From NCBI GenBank assembly GCA_011389885.1, contig JAABTK010000010.1, positions 1 to 64,000 of the forward strand: a stretch of DNA of 64,000 nucleotides. The letters are read 5' to 3'. Below the pieces are notes generated by a model. That model made no database searches. It saw nothing but the letters and a program-made list of their open reading frames with translations, and had not been told where the DNA came from. The DNA is from Gammaproteobacteria bacterium. GTDB taxonomy: Bacteria > Pseudomonadota > Gammaproteobacteria > Chromatiales > Chromatiaceae. Position numbers and translations under genes: made by a program. Below, piece after piece: positions 46,813 through 55,459 of this stretch (within the stretch, counting starts at the first letter, position 1; every line of letters begins with the position of its first letter).

Positions 46813-47163
46813 TCAGGTCACCTTCGCTACGATGCTGTCGATCAGCCGGGTCACTTCCGCGGAGGTATCCGCCACCTTTTGATATTCCGCCTCCGCCTGC
46901 TCCGGGTTGCCGGAGTTTTTCAGCTCGATTACGCTGCGCACATGAGTGTGCAGTTCTTCATGGATCTTCTCGAGCCGCTGCATTTCGGTGAGGTTGCTGT
47001 ATTGGTCAAGCCCTTCGCTGTAGAGCCACTTGCCGAAGTCGCAGTCACGGTGGGAGACCGCCTCGCCGAGGCTCATTTCCTCGATTCCGTCCAAGAAAGA
47101 GCGTAGGCGGAATTTCCACTGTTGGTGGGCCAGTTTCGCCATCGAAAAGTCGAGCGCCATCAT
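46813..47163 (-). CDS. Stand-alone CZB (chemoreceptor zinc-binding) domain protein
   Basis: This is a 116-residue helical protein. The CZB zinc ligands are visible: His13 (AHQQW), Cys41 in HRDCDFGKWLYSEG, then His68 and His72 in KIHEELHTH. CZB domains usually sit at the C-terminus of soluble chemoreceptors or diguanylate cyclases (DgcZ) and sense zinc or hypochlorous acid through the Cys. Here the domain is alone, transcribed towards the chemosensory locus. An AGGAG site lies upstream of tandem ATGs. It may modulate receptors in trans (inference). Confidence 0.9.
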   Translation of the reverse strand: MMALDFSMAKLAHQQWKFRLRSFLDGIEEMSLGEAVSHRDCDFGKWLYSEGLDQYSNLTEMQRLEKIHEELHTHVRSVIELKNSGNPEQAEAEYQKVADTSAEVTRLIDSIVAKVT

Positions 47164-47406
47164 AATCAGTTACTCCTGTGTCTTTATGGTTGTGTGGATA
47201 CAGTAGGCCAGCCAAAAGGAAAAATCAACCTGTTTTACGCCTAGTTAGCCTGTTGAAAAATAAGGCTAAAACGGTGAAGGGGAATTTCTTGGGCCGAACT
47301 TGAGCTGAGTCAAGTCCGCGTGAATTACCGGGTGTATTTTAGTATTTAATGAAATATAATAAGAGATATGCATAAAATTATCTAATGATGCGGAAAGGTG
47401 AAACCT
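47164..47406. promoter_or_regulatory. AT-rich divergent region between CZB and hemerythrin-like genes
   Basis: These 243 bases include the markedly AT-rich TTTAGTATTTAATGAAATAT and AAAATTATCTAATGATG just ahead of the plus gene, and CTGTTTTACGCCTAG on the other side. They are likely promoters for both genes. No operator is assigned. Confidence 0.5.
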
Positions 47407-47955
47407 ATGATTGGAGCCATTTTCAGGTCGGTGCAGGATCAAGGCCACGGGTCCGTGCGAGAGATCGAGGGTCCAAGCGGGCAGGCCGCCCCTGGGACCA
47501 AGATCTGCTTCGACCCCGAATTGCTGCATGATCTTGAGGAAGAGCACCTTGAGATCCTTGGCCTGCTGGATCAGATGGAGTTTTTTGGTCGGAAATCGAA
47601 ACTGATTCCATTGCAGGCCTGTGTGCGCGAGCTGGACAAAACCCTACAGGCGCACCGATTGAAAGAGGAAATCCGTCTTATCATCTATTTGGAGCGGAAA
47701 TTCCAGCGGAATGCGGCCAGGACGGCGGCGATTCGGGAATTTAAGCAGAAAAAGGAGGCCAACAAAAAGGAGGTTCGGGCGTTTCTTGATCGATATTCCA
47801 GTATCGCGTCGCATCCGGTGCTGTTGGTGCGTTTCCCCAGCGATCTGCGCATGTTGGGGGGCTTGGTCGTGCGACAGATCGAGCATGAAGAGCAGACCAT
47901 CTATCCGCTGTACTATGAAGACGACGCGGAGTACGAAGGCAAAGTGTATTCCTAA
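47407..47955 (+). CDS. Hemerythrin-like (HHE) four-helix protein, candidate
   Basis: This is a 182-residue cytosolic, helix-rich protein. The pattern DLEEEHLEILGLLDQMEFF, then ELDKTLQAHRLKEEIRLIIY and finally VRQIEHEEQTIYPLY resembles the helices of bacterial HHE/hemerythrin-like domains, with His/Glu at roughly the right spacing, including the typical HExxxxYP end. A full ligand set for a di-iron centre is not certain. Such proteins bind O2/NO or sense redox. It is adjacent to and divergent from the CZB gene, suggesting a shared signalling role. The ATG at 47407 follows GGAAAGGTG. Confidence 0.55.
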   Translation: MIGAIFRSVQDQGHGSVREIEGPSGQAAPGTKICFDPELLHDLEEEHLEILGLLDQMEFFGRKSKLIPLQACVRELDKTLQAHRLKEEIRLIIYLERKFQRNAARTAAIREFKQKKEANKKEVRAFLDRYSSIASHPVLLVRFPSDLRMLGGLVVRQIEHEEQTIYPLYYEDDAEYEGKVYS

Positions 47956-48366
47956 CCCCTGCGAGGGGAAGCGGCCTCCGCCGCCAACGGGGGTTGAGGC
48001 GCTAGGCGGGCCGAGCGCTGGGTTTGGGTGACTAGAACGCAAAGAGCGCGCCAGGGCGCTGGAGTACAGCCCTCGGGCTGTGCGCCCTGGCCCGCACATG
48101 CCAAGGCGTGTACTCCAACGCGAGGCCGCAAGCGCCCGGAGCTCGGGCCTTGGTTCGGTATGGGGCGCAAAAGACCGTGCTTCGCCGTTAGACCGCAGCG
48201 GCCGCGAAGATTGCGCCAGGCGCTTAGCCGAGGCTGGGGCGCCGGACAGGCGCCCCCGCCCTGGAGCACAACACAAGCAAGCAAACCCCCTCTGCGTCCT
48301 CTGCGCCCCTCCGCGCCCTCCGCGTTCCTAACGGCCACTGTTTGCGCTTATTGAGGCGCAGGCGCA
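47956..48366. repeat. Intergenic repeat mosaic after the SPOR gene
   Basis: The minus-strand unit starts at the SPOR-gene TAG (48369) with TAGTGCGCCTGCGCC and continues as GGAACGCGGAGGGCGCGGAG. GAGTACAGCCCTCGGGCTGT (about 48062-48081) is another shared palindromic module. No gene is supported. Confidence 0.65.
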
Positions 48367-51300
48367 CTAGCCATTTTTCGAGATCCAGGCGCCGTTAAAT
48401 GGCGCTTGGTTGGCGTGCTCGGCGAGGAATCGCTTCGCCGCCGCGCTGTCGGTGAAGCCTTCGACCCGTAGACGATACCAAGTGGCGCCGTTGACCCTGG
48501 CCTCACGGACTACGGTGTCCAGGTCGTGCTGTTGCCGCAGTGCTTGGCGTCCCTCTTCGGCCCCTGCGCGGGTGTTGAACGAGAGCAGATTGACCCCCCA
48601 GCCGCTGGCCGGCGCCGCGGGTTCGGTTGCGGCCGGGCCCTCGGCCTCGGCCGGCTGGTCCGTTGCCGGCTCGGCGGCGGCCGGTTGTTCGGTCTCTGCG
48701 ACCTGTGCGCCCTCGCGGGCGGGCTCTGCGGTTTGCGTCGGCTCGGCGGCCGCAGGCTGTTGGGCGTCCGTTGCGGATTGCGGCTCGGCTGGCGCGGACG
48801 CTGCGCTATCGGTGATCCGCACCGCGGTGGAGGCTTGCGGCTTTTCGGCGTCGGCGGTCTGTGCGCTGGCCAGGTTTTCCATCTGTTCATCCATTAGCGC
48901 CATTTGCGCGGCCAATGCCTGTAACCGGCGATCCAAGGCCGCCGCCCGGTCGGCATCCGCCAGGCGCGCCTGAACCCCTTCGCCTTGGAATTCGGCCAGC
49001 TCGGTTTGCAGGTTTGCCAATTCGGCCCGCAACGCCTGCTCGGTCTGGGCCAGGGTCTCGCTGTCGGCCGCTGTGGCGGCTAGGCGCTGTTGTTCCGAGG
49101 CGAGGCTTTCCAGGTTGTCATCCATCATGGCCACCCGAGAGGCGATATCGCCCAGCCGACGATCCACGGTTTCGGCGGTCTGCTCCAAAGAGGCGGTGTC
49201 GTCTTTGAGCAGCCCGAGTTCCTTGCGCACGGAAACCAGTTCCTCCCGTAGCACCGCGCCGCTTTTTTCGGCGGCTTGGATGGTGTTCAGGGCCTGGGTC
49301 AGCTCATCGTCCAGGGCCTCTAGGTCGGCGCTGGGGTCCTGTCGCCGAAGCTCGGTGATGTCTTTGCGCAGGTCCTGAATCTGCTCTTGCAACATCAGCA
49401 GGGTGCCGCCCTGGAAGGTCTCGGCGGGGTCCGCGGCGGTTTCGGCGCCCGGTGCGGCATTGGGCTCCGGGGCTGGCCCGGGGGTCGGGGCGCGGGAGGT
49501 CACTTGCCGCTCCAGGCTGTTGAGGCGGTTTTCGATTCGTTGCTCGGTGCGAATCAGATCGTCCATGCGCTGCAAGTTTTGGCTGAGTTGGGCTTCGATG
49601 TTGCCGCCCGAGGGGCCGGAGGCCATTTGCCGTTCCAGGCTGTCGAGGCGGTTTTCGATCCGTTGCTCGGCCCGGGTCAGGTCCTCCATGCGCTGCGAGT
49701 TTTGGCTGAGTTGCCTGTCGATGTTGGTCGGGATGTTGAAGGAGTCCGCGGATTGGGTGAGTTCGCGGACCCGTTGCCGTAGGTTTTCGAGGTCGGATTG
49801 CTGGCGCTCGACCTGGCTTCCCACCTGGCTGACTGCGCGGGTCTCCTGGTCGAGATTGGTGACCTGGGATTCCAGGGCGCCGATCTGCTCGCTGAGCTGT
49901 TTGCCGTACCAAAAGCCGCCGCCTGCGCCGGCGACCAGGAGCGTCCCGAGGATCCAGGCCGCGCCGCCGCCGCCGGAACGCCCTTCGGACTGGCCCGAGG
50001 AGCCGCCCGGAGGGGGCGGTTGGTCCGCCGCTAGCGGGCGATCTTGGGCCGGGGCATAGGCGCCCTGGCGGTCGTCGCTGTCCGCCATAAAATCGGCGTG
50101 ACTGTCCTGCAGGTCGGCGTCGGCGCCGAACCCGGTGTGCGCGGGGTCTTCCCAAGGCGAAGGCTCGGGCTCGGCGTCCGCCATGGTAAAGGCTTCATCC
50201 GGCGATGAATCGGCGGTTTCGGTGTAGAGCGGCTCGTCGTCGGGTGAGAACGAGGGGGTGTCGCCGAGGTCTGCGGCCGAGGCCCATTCCGGATGGGCGT
50301 CCAAATCCGGGTCGGAGATCGGGGCGGGGTCGTCTGCGGACGCCTCCGCCGCGGCCGCCCAGTCGGGGTCTTCGGCGGTCGCCCAATCCGGGGTGTCGTC
50401 AAAGGCCGCGGCGGCGTCTTGCTCGCCTTCGGAGGGCGTGGCGTCGTAGTCGGTCATTGAGGTGTCGGCCGCTTGAGTGTCGGCCTCCCAAGACGGTTCG
50501 GGCTCGGCGCCTTCGTCTGCGAAGGAGATCTCCATTTCGCCCCCGGTTTGGTGATCCGCCGGCAGGTCCTGAAAGGCGTCGGCGGGGTCTTCGAGCGACG
50601 GTGCGGCGGCGGTTTCCGCGGCATCGGAATCTGCATAAGATGGCCCCTCGGCGTCGTCCGCGGCGTCCGACGGCGTGAATTCCTCCGTGTCGCCGAAATC
50701 GGTTTCCGAGTCATCGCCGCTAAGATCGATTTCGGTATCGCCTTCAGCCGCGCGGCCGAAGGCCGAGTCGTCGTCGCCGAGATCGACATCGGTGTCGCCT
50801 TCAGCCGCGCGGCCGAAGGCCGAGTCGTCGTCGCCGAGATCGACATCGGTGTCGCCTTCAGCCGCGCGGCCGAAGGCCGAGTCGTCGTCGCTGAGATCGA
50901 CTTCGGCCTCGTCGCCGGCTAGGTCGATTTTGTCGTCGGTGAGTTCGCTTGCGGCAGAGGTCTCGCCCTCAAAGTCCATTTCTCCGCCATCCAGGGCCGA
51001 GGGCATTTCGGTGTCTAGCCAGTCGTCCACCGCCCCCGGTTCGAGTTCGCTATCGTCGGCTTGATCCGCCGCCCCCGCGAGGGTTTCGTCGGCCGAGGCG
51101 CCGTCTTCTATGGGCGTGAAGCCGTCCTCGTCGTCCCAGGCGAGCATGTCGTCGTCGTCCGACTCGGCCTCCAGCAGCGTGTCTTCGCCCGGCAGGGCTT
51201 GTTCGTCGTTCAGCTCCAGCAGGTCGTCGTCGCCGCTGGCGTCGTCGTCCGGGGAAAAGCTCAGGTCGGTGTTGGCGTCGGTGGTTTCCAGACGCTCCAT

Positions 51301-51501
51301 GATGCCTTCGAGGTCGTTCCCGAGTTCATCCTCGCCGCGGGGCTCGGCGTCTAGGGAGACGTCGGAATCCAGCTCGATGTCTTCACCCGAGAAGCTGGCC
51401 TCTTCTTCTTCGTCGAACAGACTGGGATCGAAGAGGTCGTCGTCGTCCTGCGAGGTGTCTTTCTTCTGTTTGTCTGGGCCGGGGGTATGCGCATCGCTCA
51501 T
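48367..51501 (-). CDS. Giant acidic inner-membrane protein with SPOR domain
   Basis: This is a 1044-residue protein in four parts. Residues 1-505 are extremely acidic and low-complexity, with three 19-residue repeats (AFGRAAEGDTDVDLGDDDS) at about 205-260. A single membrane helix lies at about 512-535 (WILGTLLVAGAGGGFWYG). A long coiled coil runs from about 540 to 880 with LDSLERQ repeats, and a C-terminal SPOR domain (VNLLSFNTRAGAEEGRQAL, TWYRLRVEGFTDSAAAKRFL) follows. Topology puts the acidic part in the cytoplasm and SPOR in the periplasm, where SPOR binds denuded septal peptidoglycan. A cell-division or envelope-linker role is likely. The exact function is unknown. The ATG follows AGGAGACGACGA. 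Confidence 0.85.
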   Translation of the reverse strand: MSDAHTPGPDKQKKDTSQDDDDLFDPSLFDEEEEASFSGEDIELDSDVSLDAEPRGEDELGNDLEGIMERLETTDANTDLSFSPDDDASGDDDLLELNDEQALPGEDTLLEAESDDDDMLAWDDEDGFTPIEDGASADETLAGAADQADDSELEPGAVDDWLDTEMPSALDGGEMDFEGETSAASELTDDKIDLAGDEAEVDLSDDDSAFGRAAEGDTDVDLGDDDSAFGRAAEGDTDVDLGDDDSAFGRAAEGDTEIDLSGDDSETDFGDTEEFTPSDAADDAEGPSYADSDAAETAAAPSLEDPADAFQDLPADHQTGGEMEISFADEGAEPEPSWEADTQAADTSMTDYDATPSEGEQDAAAAFDDTPDWATAEDPDWAAAAEASADDPAPISDPDLDAHPEWASAADLGDTPSFSPDDEPLYTETADSSPDEAFTMADAEPEPSPWEDPAHTGFGADADLQDSHADFMADSDDRQGAYAPAQDRPLAADQPPPPGGSSGQSEGRSGGGGAAWILGTLLVAGAGGGFWYGKQLSEQIGALESQVTNLDQETRAVSQVGSQVERQQSDLENLRQRVRELTQSADSFNIPTNIDRQLSQNSQRMEDLTRAEQRIENRLDSLERQMASGPSGGNIEAQLSQNLQRMDDLIRTEQRIENRLNSLERQVTSRAPTPGPAPEPNAAPGAETAADPAETFQGGTLLMLQEQIQDLRKDITELRRQDPSADLEALDDELTQALNTIQAAEKSGAVLREELVSVRKELGLLKDDTASLEQTAETVDRRLGDIASRVAMMDDNLESLASEQQRLAATAADSETLAQTEQALRAELANLQTELAEFQGEGVQARLADADRAAALDRRLQALAAQMALMDEQMENLASAQTADAEKPQASTAVRITDSAASAPAEPQSATDAQQPAAAEPTQTAEPAREGAQVAETEQPAAAEPATDQPAEAEGPAATEPAAPASGWGVNLLSFNTRAGAEEGRQALRQQHDLDTVVREARVNGATWYRLRVEGFTDSAAAKRFLAEHANQAPFNGAWISKNG
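50740..50905. repeat. 57-bp tandem repeat inside the SPOR gene
   Basis: Three near-identical copies begin at 50740, 50797 and 50854 (GCCTTCAGCCGCGCGGCCGA...), encoding 19 residues each. Near identity at the DNA level points to a recent duplication. Confidence 0.93.
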
Positions 51502-51898
51502 TCGTCGTCTCCTGGTCGCATGATTGTCGCTTTCCACGCAGAGCCTAGCGTTTGGACCGCGTCATGGGGCGTCTCACCCGATACTTTAGCTTGATTTTGC
51601 CCGAATCGCATCGCCGGGGGGGGCGAATCCGCCGCCGGTGGATGTTGAGATTCGTTGCAACGGGACGGAGCTTTTGCGCGCCGCCGGGTTCAGTCTTGGG
51701 CTCAATTATCGCAAATTGAAAAATTTTTTCTACTAAACAGTGGTTAAGATACACCAGTTCAGGTTAAATCTTCAAACTATGTAGGCGCTTTTTCGGCATT
51801 TCGGGGTTGACATTTCGCCAAAAAACCAAGGAACCGGCTGATTAGGGAGGGAATTTGATGGCGCGGGCTGACCCGCTCCGGGCCGCCGAGCAGGGGCT
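51502..51898. other. Gap between the SPOR gene and pqiC
   Basis: This is AT-richer than its surroundings, especially 51705-51780 (TTGAAAAATTTTTTCTACTA), which probably carries the promoter of the SPOR gene (minus strand). TTGACATTTCGCC at about 51807 on the plus strand resembles a -35, but no plus-strand gene follows. There is no repeat module here. Confidence 0.45.
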
Positions 51899-52483
51899 TC
51901 ACCGCAGGCCGGCCCGAAGCTGCGCCGCGATGATTTCGGCCAATTCGGCCACCAGGGCGCTGTAGGCGCCCACCAATCCGTCTACGCCGGGTCCGCTGAC
52001 GGGGCGCGAGAGATCCTCGGTTTGGGTGGTTTTGCGGTCGCGCGCGGATTCATTGAACAGCACCCAGCTTGCATGCAGCCGGGCGCTGTCGCCGGGGGCG
52101 CCGGACAGGTCGAGCACCTGCACCCTGAGCCGCCAAGCGTCGGGGGTTTGGGCGAGCCGGGGGTGCAGCGAGACCTGCTCGCTGCCTAGGCGCAGGGCCA
52201 GGTTGTTCGCCAGCGCGCCTTGGATCTCCTCTTCCAAAGAGCCGGCCCACTGGGCGTGGTCGCTAAACGTCACCCGCTGCGGGTTCAGTCGCATCACGAT
52301 GCGCGGACGATCGAGCATTTGGGGGACCTGCACCGGCCCGACGATTAGGGGGCCGAGGTCGGTCGGCGTCGCGCTCGGCTGGGCCTGCACGCTGAGCGTG
52401 TAATACACGGGTTTCTCGACGGGCGTGACGCAGGCCCCAAGCAGCAGCATGGGCGGCAGGGCGAATGCAAGCCGATGTTTCAT
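51899..52483 (-). CDS. pqiC: Intermembrane transport lipoprotein PqiC-like
   Basis: This 194-residue lipoprotein (lipobox LLLGAC) belongs to the ABC-type transport auxiliary/DUF330 family: YYTLSVQAQPSAT, VGPVQVPQMLDRPRIVMR, WAGSLEEEIQGALANNL. PqiC sits in the outer membrane and docks the PqiB tube that spans the periplasm for lipid transport. Its ATG overlaps the pqiB stop (ATGA). It is the last gene of the operon. Confidence 0.9.
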   Translation of the reverse strand: MKHRLAFALPPMLLLGACVTPVEKPVYYTLSVQAQPSATPTDLGPLIVGPVQVPQMLDRPRIVMRLNPQRVTFSDHAQWAGSLEEEIQGALANNLALRLGSEQVSLHPRLAQTPDAWRLRVQVLDLSGAPGDSARLHASWVLFNESARDRKTTQTEDLSRPVSGPGVDGLVGAYSALVAELAEIIAAQLRAGLR

Positions 52484-54177
52484 GGTTGCGGGTTCCCGAA
52501 GATCAAGGCGTTAGGGCGCTGCTCTAGGCGGTCGAGCAACAGGCGCAGGGAGCGCGCCGCGGTGTTGATTTCGCGCAGGGTGTCGAGGGCCTGGTAGTGC
52601 AGGTCCGAGTCCTGCCCCAGGGTCCGATCAAGGCCCTGTAAGGCGGTTTCGGCCTGGCCCAGCGCCCGGTCGGCGCCGCTTAGGGTGTGTTGCAGGTCCG
52701 CCGACAGCCGGCTAAGGCTCTGTTCGCCGCTGGCGGCGAAGGCGCTGAAGCCTTGCGCCGCCTGTTGCAGGCTGCGCACCGCGCCCAGCACCTCCGGCGC
52801 CGCCAGGGTTTGGTGGCCGCTGGCTAGCAGGCGGTCGAGATTGGCGGCCACCGACTCCAGCGGCAGGGCGGCGATGCGGTTCATTAGGGCGTTAAAATCC
52901 CGCGTCAGTTGCTGGACCTCGCCGGGCACGCTGGGGAGCAGCGGGTATTCGCGGCTGGTGTCGAGGTGCTGCGGCGGGGCGCCGGGGAACAGGTCGAGGG
53001 CCACGAAGAGTTGGCCGGTGAGCAGGTTTCCGGTCTTGAGCTGGGCCCGCAGGCCTTGCCGCACCAACGCCTGGAGCACCGTGCGGGTCTTGTCCTCCGG
53101 CGGCGCGTGTCCGCCGGTGAGGCGTTCGGGTTCGATGTCGAGCAGCACCGGGATGGCGAAATCCAGGGTCTCGGGGTCAAACTGCACCTCGATTGAGCGC
53201 ACCTCGCCGATGCGAATGCCGCGAAACTCCACCGGCGCGCCGATGCTCAGGCCGCGCACCGAATCTTCGAACAATACCATGAGGGTCTTGCGGTTCGCGT
53301 ATTGGCGCTCGCGGGCGTCTTCAAAGCTGTCGTACAGCGCGAAGCGGGCGTTCGGCTCGGCGCGCTCCTGCGGGCTTTCGTAGCTCGGCAGGCCCAGGCT
53401 GATGCCGCCCGTTAGCAAGGCCTCGGCGGATTCCACCCGCAGGCTTAGGCCATCCGCCGAGAGCTTCGCCTCCAGCCCGCTGGCATGCCAGAAACGGGTG
53501 TTGCGATACACCAGCCGGTCGTAAGGGCTATGTACGAACACCCGGATTTCCACCTGCTGGCTCTCCACGTCGAGCCGGTAATCCGACACCTCGCCCACCG
53601 GGATGCGACGATAGTAGACTGGGGTCTTAATGTCCACCGAGCCGATCTGTTGCGCCCGCAGGCGGAAGAAGCTCCCCGGCGCATCGATGGAAATCACCGG
53701 CGGCTGCTCCAGGGCGTTAAAGGTGCGCTGGTCGCCGCCGCCCTGGGGGTCGGGGTCCATGCCGATGTAGATGCCGGACATCAGGGTGTCCAGGCCCGAG
53801 ACCTCGCCCAGCCCGATGCGCGGCCGGACCACCCAAATACGGGTGTCGGGACCCAGGAAGCGCTCTGCGCCGTGGGTGAGTTCGGCCTGCACCAGCACCC
53901 GCTTGAGGTCTTGTGACAGCTTGACCTCCTCCACTCGTCCCACCTCCACGTCCTTGACCCGAATGCGGGTCTTTCCGGCCTCAATGCCCTCGGCCTGGGT
54001 GAAGGCGATGTGGATCGTGGGGCCGGTTTCCTGAACGGTTTTCCAGACGATCCAGGCGCCGATCAGCAGGGCCGCCAGCGGCGCGAGCCACACCAGCGAC
54101 AGGCCTCTTTCGGGCTTTACCCAAGGCTCCGGGATCTCGGCCTCGGGTGCGGCGGAATCCGGGTCTATTGAGGTCAT
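52480..54177 (-). CDS. pqiB: Intermembrane transport protein PqiB (three MCE domains)
   Basis: This is a 565-residue protein with a cytoplasmic start, a single N-terminal membrane helix (LVWLAPLAALLIGAWIVW) and three MCE/MlaD domains, starting near GPTIHIAFTQAEGIEAGKTR, GSFFRLRAQQIGSVDIKTPV and SVRGLSIGAPVEFRGIRIGE. A long helical C-terminus follows. In E. coli, PqiB hexamers stack MCE rings into a needle bridging inner and outer membranes. The ATG at 54177 overlaps the stop of the upstream pqiA half. Three domains fit PqiB rather than the seven-domain YebT/LetB. Confidence 0.94.
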   Translation of the reverse strand: MTSIDPDSAAPEAEIPEPWVKPERGLSLVWLAPLAALLIGAWIVWKTVQETGPTIHIAFTQAEGIEAGKTRIRVKDVEVGRVEEVKLSQDLKRVLVQAELTHGAERFLGPDTRIWVVRPRIGLGEVSGLDTLMSGIYIGMDPDPQGGGDQRTFNALEQPPVISIDAPGSFFRLRAQQIGSVDIKTPVYYRRIPVGEVSDYRLDVESQQVEIRVFVHSPYDRLVYRNTRFWHASGLEAKLSADGLSLRVESAEALLTGGISLGLPSYESPQERAEPNARFALYDSFEDARERQYANRKTLMVLFEDSVRGLSIGAPVEFRGIRIGEVRSIEVQFDPETLDFAIPVLLDIEPERLTGGHAPPEDKTRTVLQALVRQGLRAQLKTGNLLTGQLFVALDLFPGAPPQHLDTSREYPLLPSVPGEVQQLTRDFNALMNRIAALPLESVAANLDRLLASGHQTLAAPEVLGAVRSLQQAAQGFSAFAASGEQSLSRLSADLQHTLSGADRALGQAETALQGLDRTLGQDSDLHYQALDTLREINTAARSLRLLLDRLEQRPNALIFGNPQP

Positions 54178-54809
54178 TTCGGGGCTGCGTCCGCCGCGTC
54201 CCAAATCAGGCGCGGGTCGAAGGCCTGGGCCGCCAGCATGGTGAGCACCACCACGGCCCCGAAGGCCGTGGCCCCGGCATTGGCCTCAATGTGCGCAAGC
54301 TCCCCTAGTTGCACCAGCCCGGCCAGGATGGTGATGACGAAGATATCGATCATCGACCAGCGGCCCGCCAATTCGGTGATGCGAAACAGGCGGGTGCGAT
54401 CCCGAGGCCGCCAGCGGCAGCCCCGTTGCACGGAAATCAGCAGGAAAATCATCACTCCCAGTTTTAACACCGGCACCAAGATGCTGGCAACAAAGACCAG
54501 CGCCGCCAGCGGCCACAGGCCCGAGGCCAGCAGTTGAATTACGCCGCTGAGGATGGTGTCGGGCTCGCCGCGGCCGAGTGAAATCACCGTCATCACCGGC
54601 AGTACGTTGGCCGGGATGTAAAGGATAATGGCCGCGATCACCAAGGCCCAGGTGCGGCCCAGCGCATTCGGTTTGCGCAGGTGCAGCGCGGCGCCGCACC
54701 GCGGGCAGTGCAGGCCCTTTACGCCGCTGCGGCGGCTGAGCAGGCCGCAGTCTTGGCACAGCAACAGGCCGGCCCCGGCGGCGGTTAGCGGCGCGCTGGA
54801 GCGGTTCAT
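54174..54809 (-). CDS. PqiA C-terminal-half protein
   Basis: This is a 211-residue integral membrane protein of the paraquat-inducible protein A family. A zinc ribbon (CQDCGLL, then CPRCGAAL) is followed by four membrane helices, with the family motifs ANVLPVMTV and LAGRWSMIDIFVITILAGLV. E. coli PqiA carries two such domains in one chain. Here they are two genes. It is coupled to both neighbours by ATGA overlaps. It probably works with the other half in the inner-membrane part of the PqiABC lipid path. A frame extension to 55403 lies inside the previous gene and is ignored. Confidence 0.9.
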   Translation of the reverse strand: MNRSSAPLTAAGAGLLLCQDCGLLSRRSGVKGLHCPRCGAALHLRKPNALGRTWALVIAAIILYIPANVLPVMTVISLGRGEPDTILSGVIQLLASGLWPLAALVFVASILVPVLKLGVMIFLLISVQRGCRWRPRDRTRLFRITELAGRWSMIDIFVITILAGLVQLGELAHIEANAGATAFGAVVVLTMLAAQAFDPRLIWDAADAAPK

Positions 54810-55459
54810 GCGACATGCATCGGCGCGCGATCCCAAATCATTCTGGGCTCGAGCTTGAAACCGATCCAGGCATTGATGAAGATCATGCCGATAAAGGCGT
54901 AGGCCGCGGTCCCCGGGATAATGGCCGCCATATCGCCGAGCTTGACCGCGGCCACCAGCCCGCCGAGCAGGAAGATCTCGGCCATGCTCCAGGGCGAAAA
55001 GGCCTGGGTCCAGCGAAACACCGGACCCAGCCGGGGCGGAATCCGCCCCCGCCACAGGGGCAGCAGCACATAAGCCAGCCCCAGCAACCGCAGCAGCGGA
55101 AACAGCAGGCTGGTGAAGAACACCAGCCCGGCGAGGCCCCAGTGCCCCTGGTCGAGGAAGGTCAGCGCGCCCTCGATTAGGGTCAAGGCCTCTTCGCGGC
55201 CGCCGAGCCGCAGGTTCAGCAGCGGAAACAGATTGGCCAGGGTGAACAGCGCCAGCGCGGTCAGGGTCAGCGCCAAGCACTGCTCCAGCATGCGCGAAGG
55301 GTTGCGGTAGAATAAGGCCCCGCAGCGGCGACAGCGGGCCTGGCCCCGTGACGGCAGCGGCGCCCGCCGGTGCAGCAGATCGCAGTCGGGGCAGGCCACC
55401 CAAGGCTGAATCGAATCTTGGGGGCGGCCCGTGGCGGGTGAGCGAACAGCGGGATTCAT
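54806..55459 (-). CDS. PqiA N-terminal-half protein
   Basis: This 217-residue membrane protein is homologous to its downstream neighbour. It has a zinc ribbon (CPDCDLLHRR, then CRRCGALF) and four helices with ANLFPLLNLRLGG and FSPWSMAEIFLLGGLVAAV. It is the first gene of the four-gene operon. The stop overlaps the next ATG. The paired CxxC motifs probably bind zinc or iron, and recent work on LetA/PqiA describes a zinc-binding domain. Direct repeats of TTCTAGCCTTAT lie just upstream (55469-55495). Confidence 0.9.
   Translation of the reverse strand: MNPAVRSPATGRPQDSIQPWVACPDCDLLHRRAPLPSRGQARCRRCGALFYRNPSRMLEQCLALTLTALALFTLANLFPLLNLRLGGREEALTLIEGALTFLDQGHWGLAGLVFFTSLLFPLLRLLGLAYVLLPLWRGRIPPRLGPVFRWTQAFSPWSMAEIFLLGGLVAAVKLGDMAAIIPGTAAYAFIGMIFINAWIGFKLEPRMIWDRAPMHVA

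Noticed and set aside
51806-51898. Promoter with TTGACA and a small plus-strand gene
   Set aside because: No good -10 or supported reading frame follows before the convergent pqiC end.
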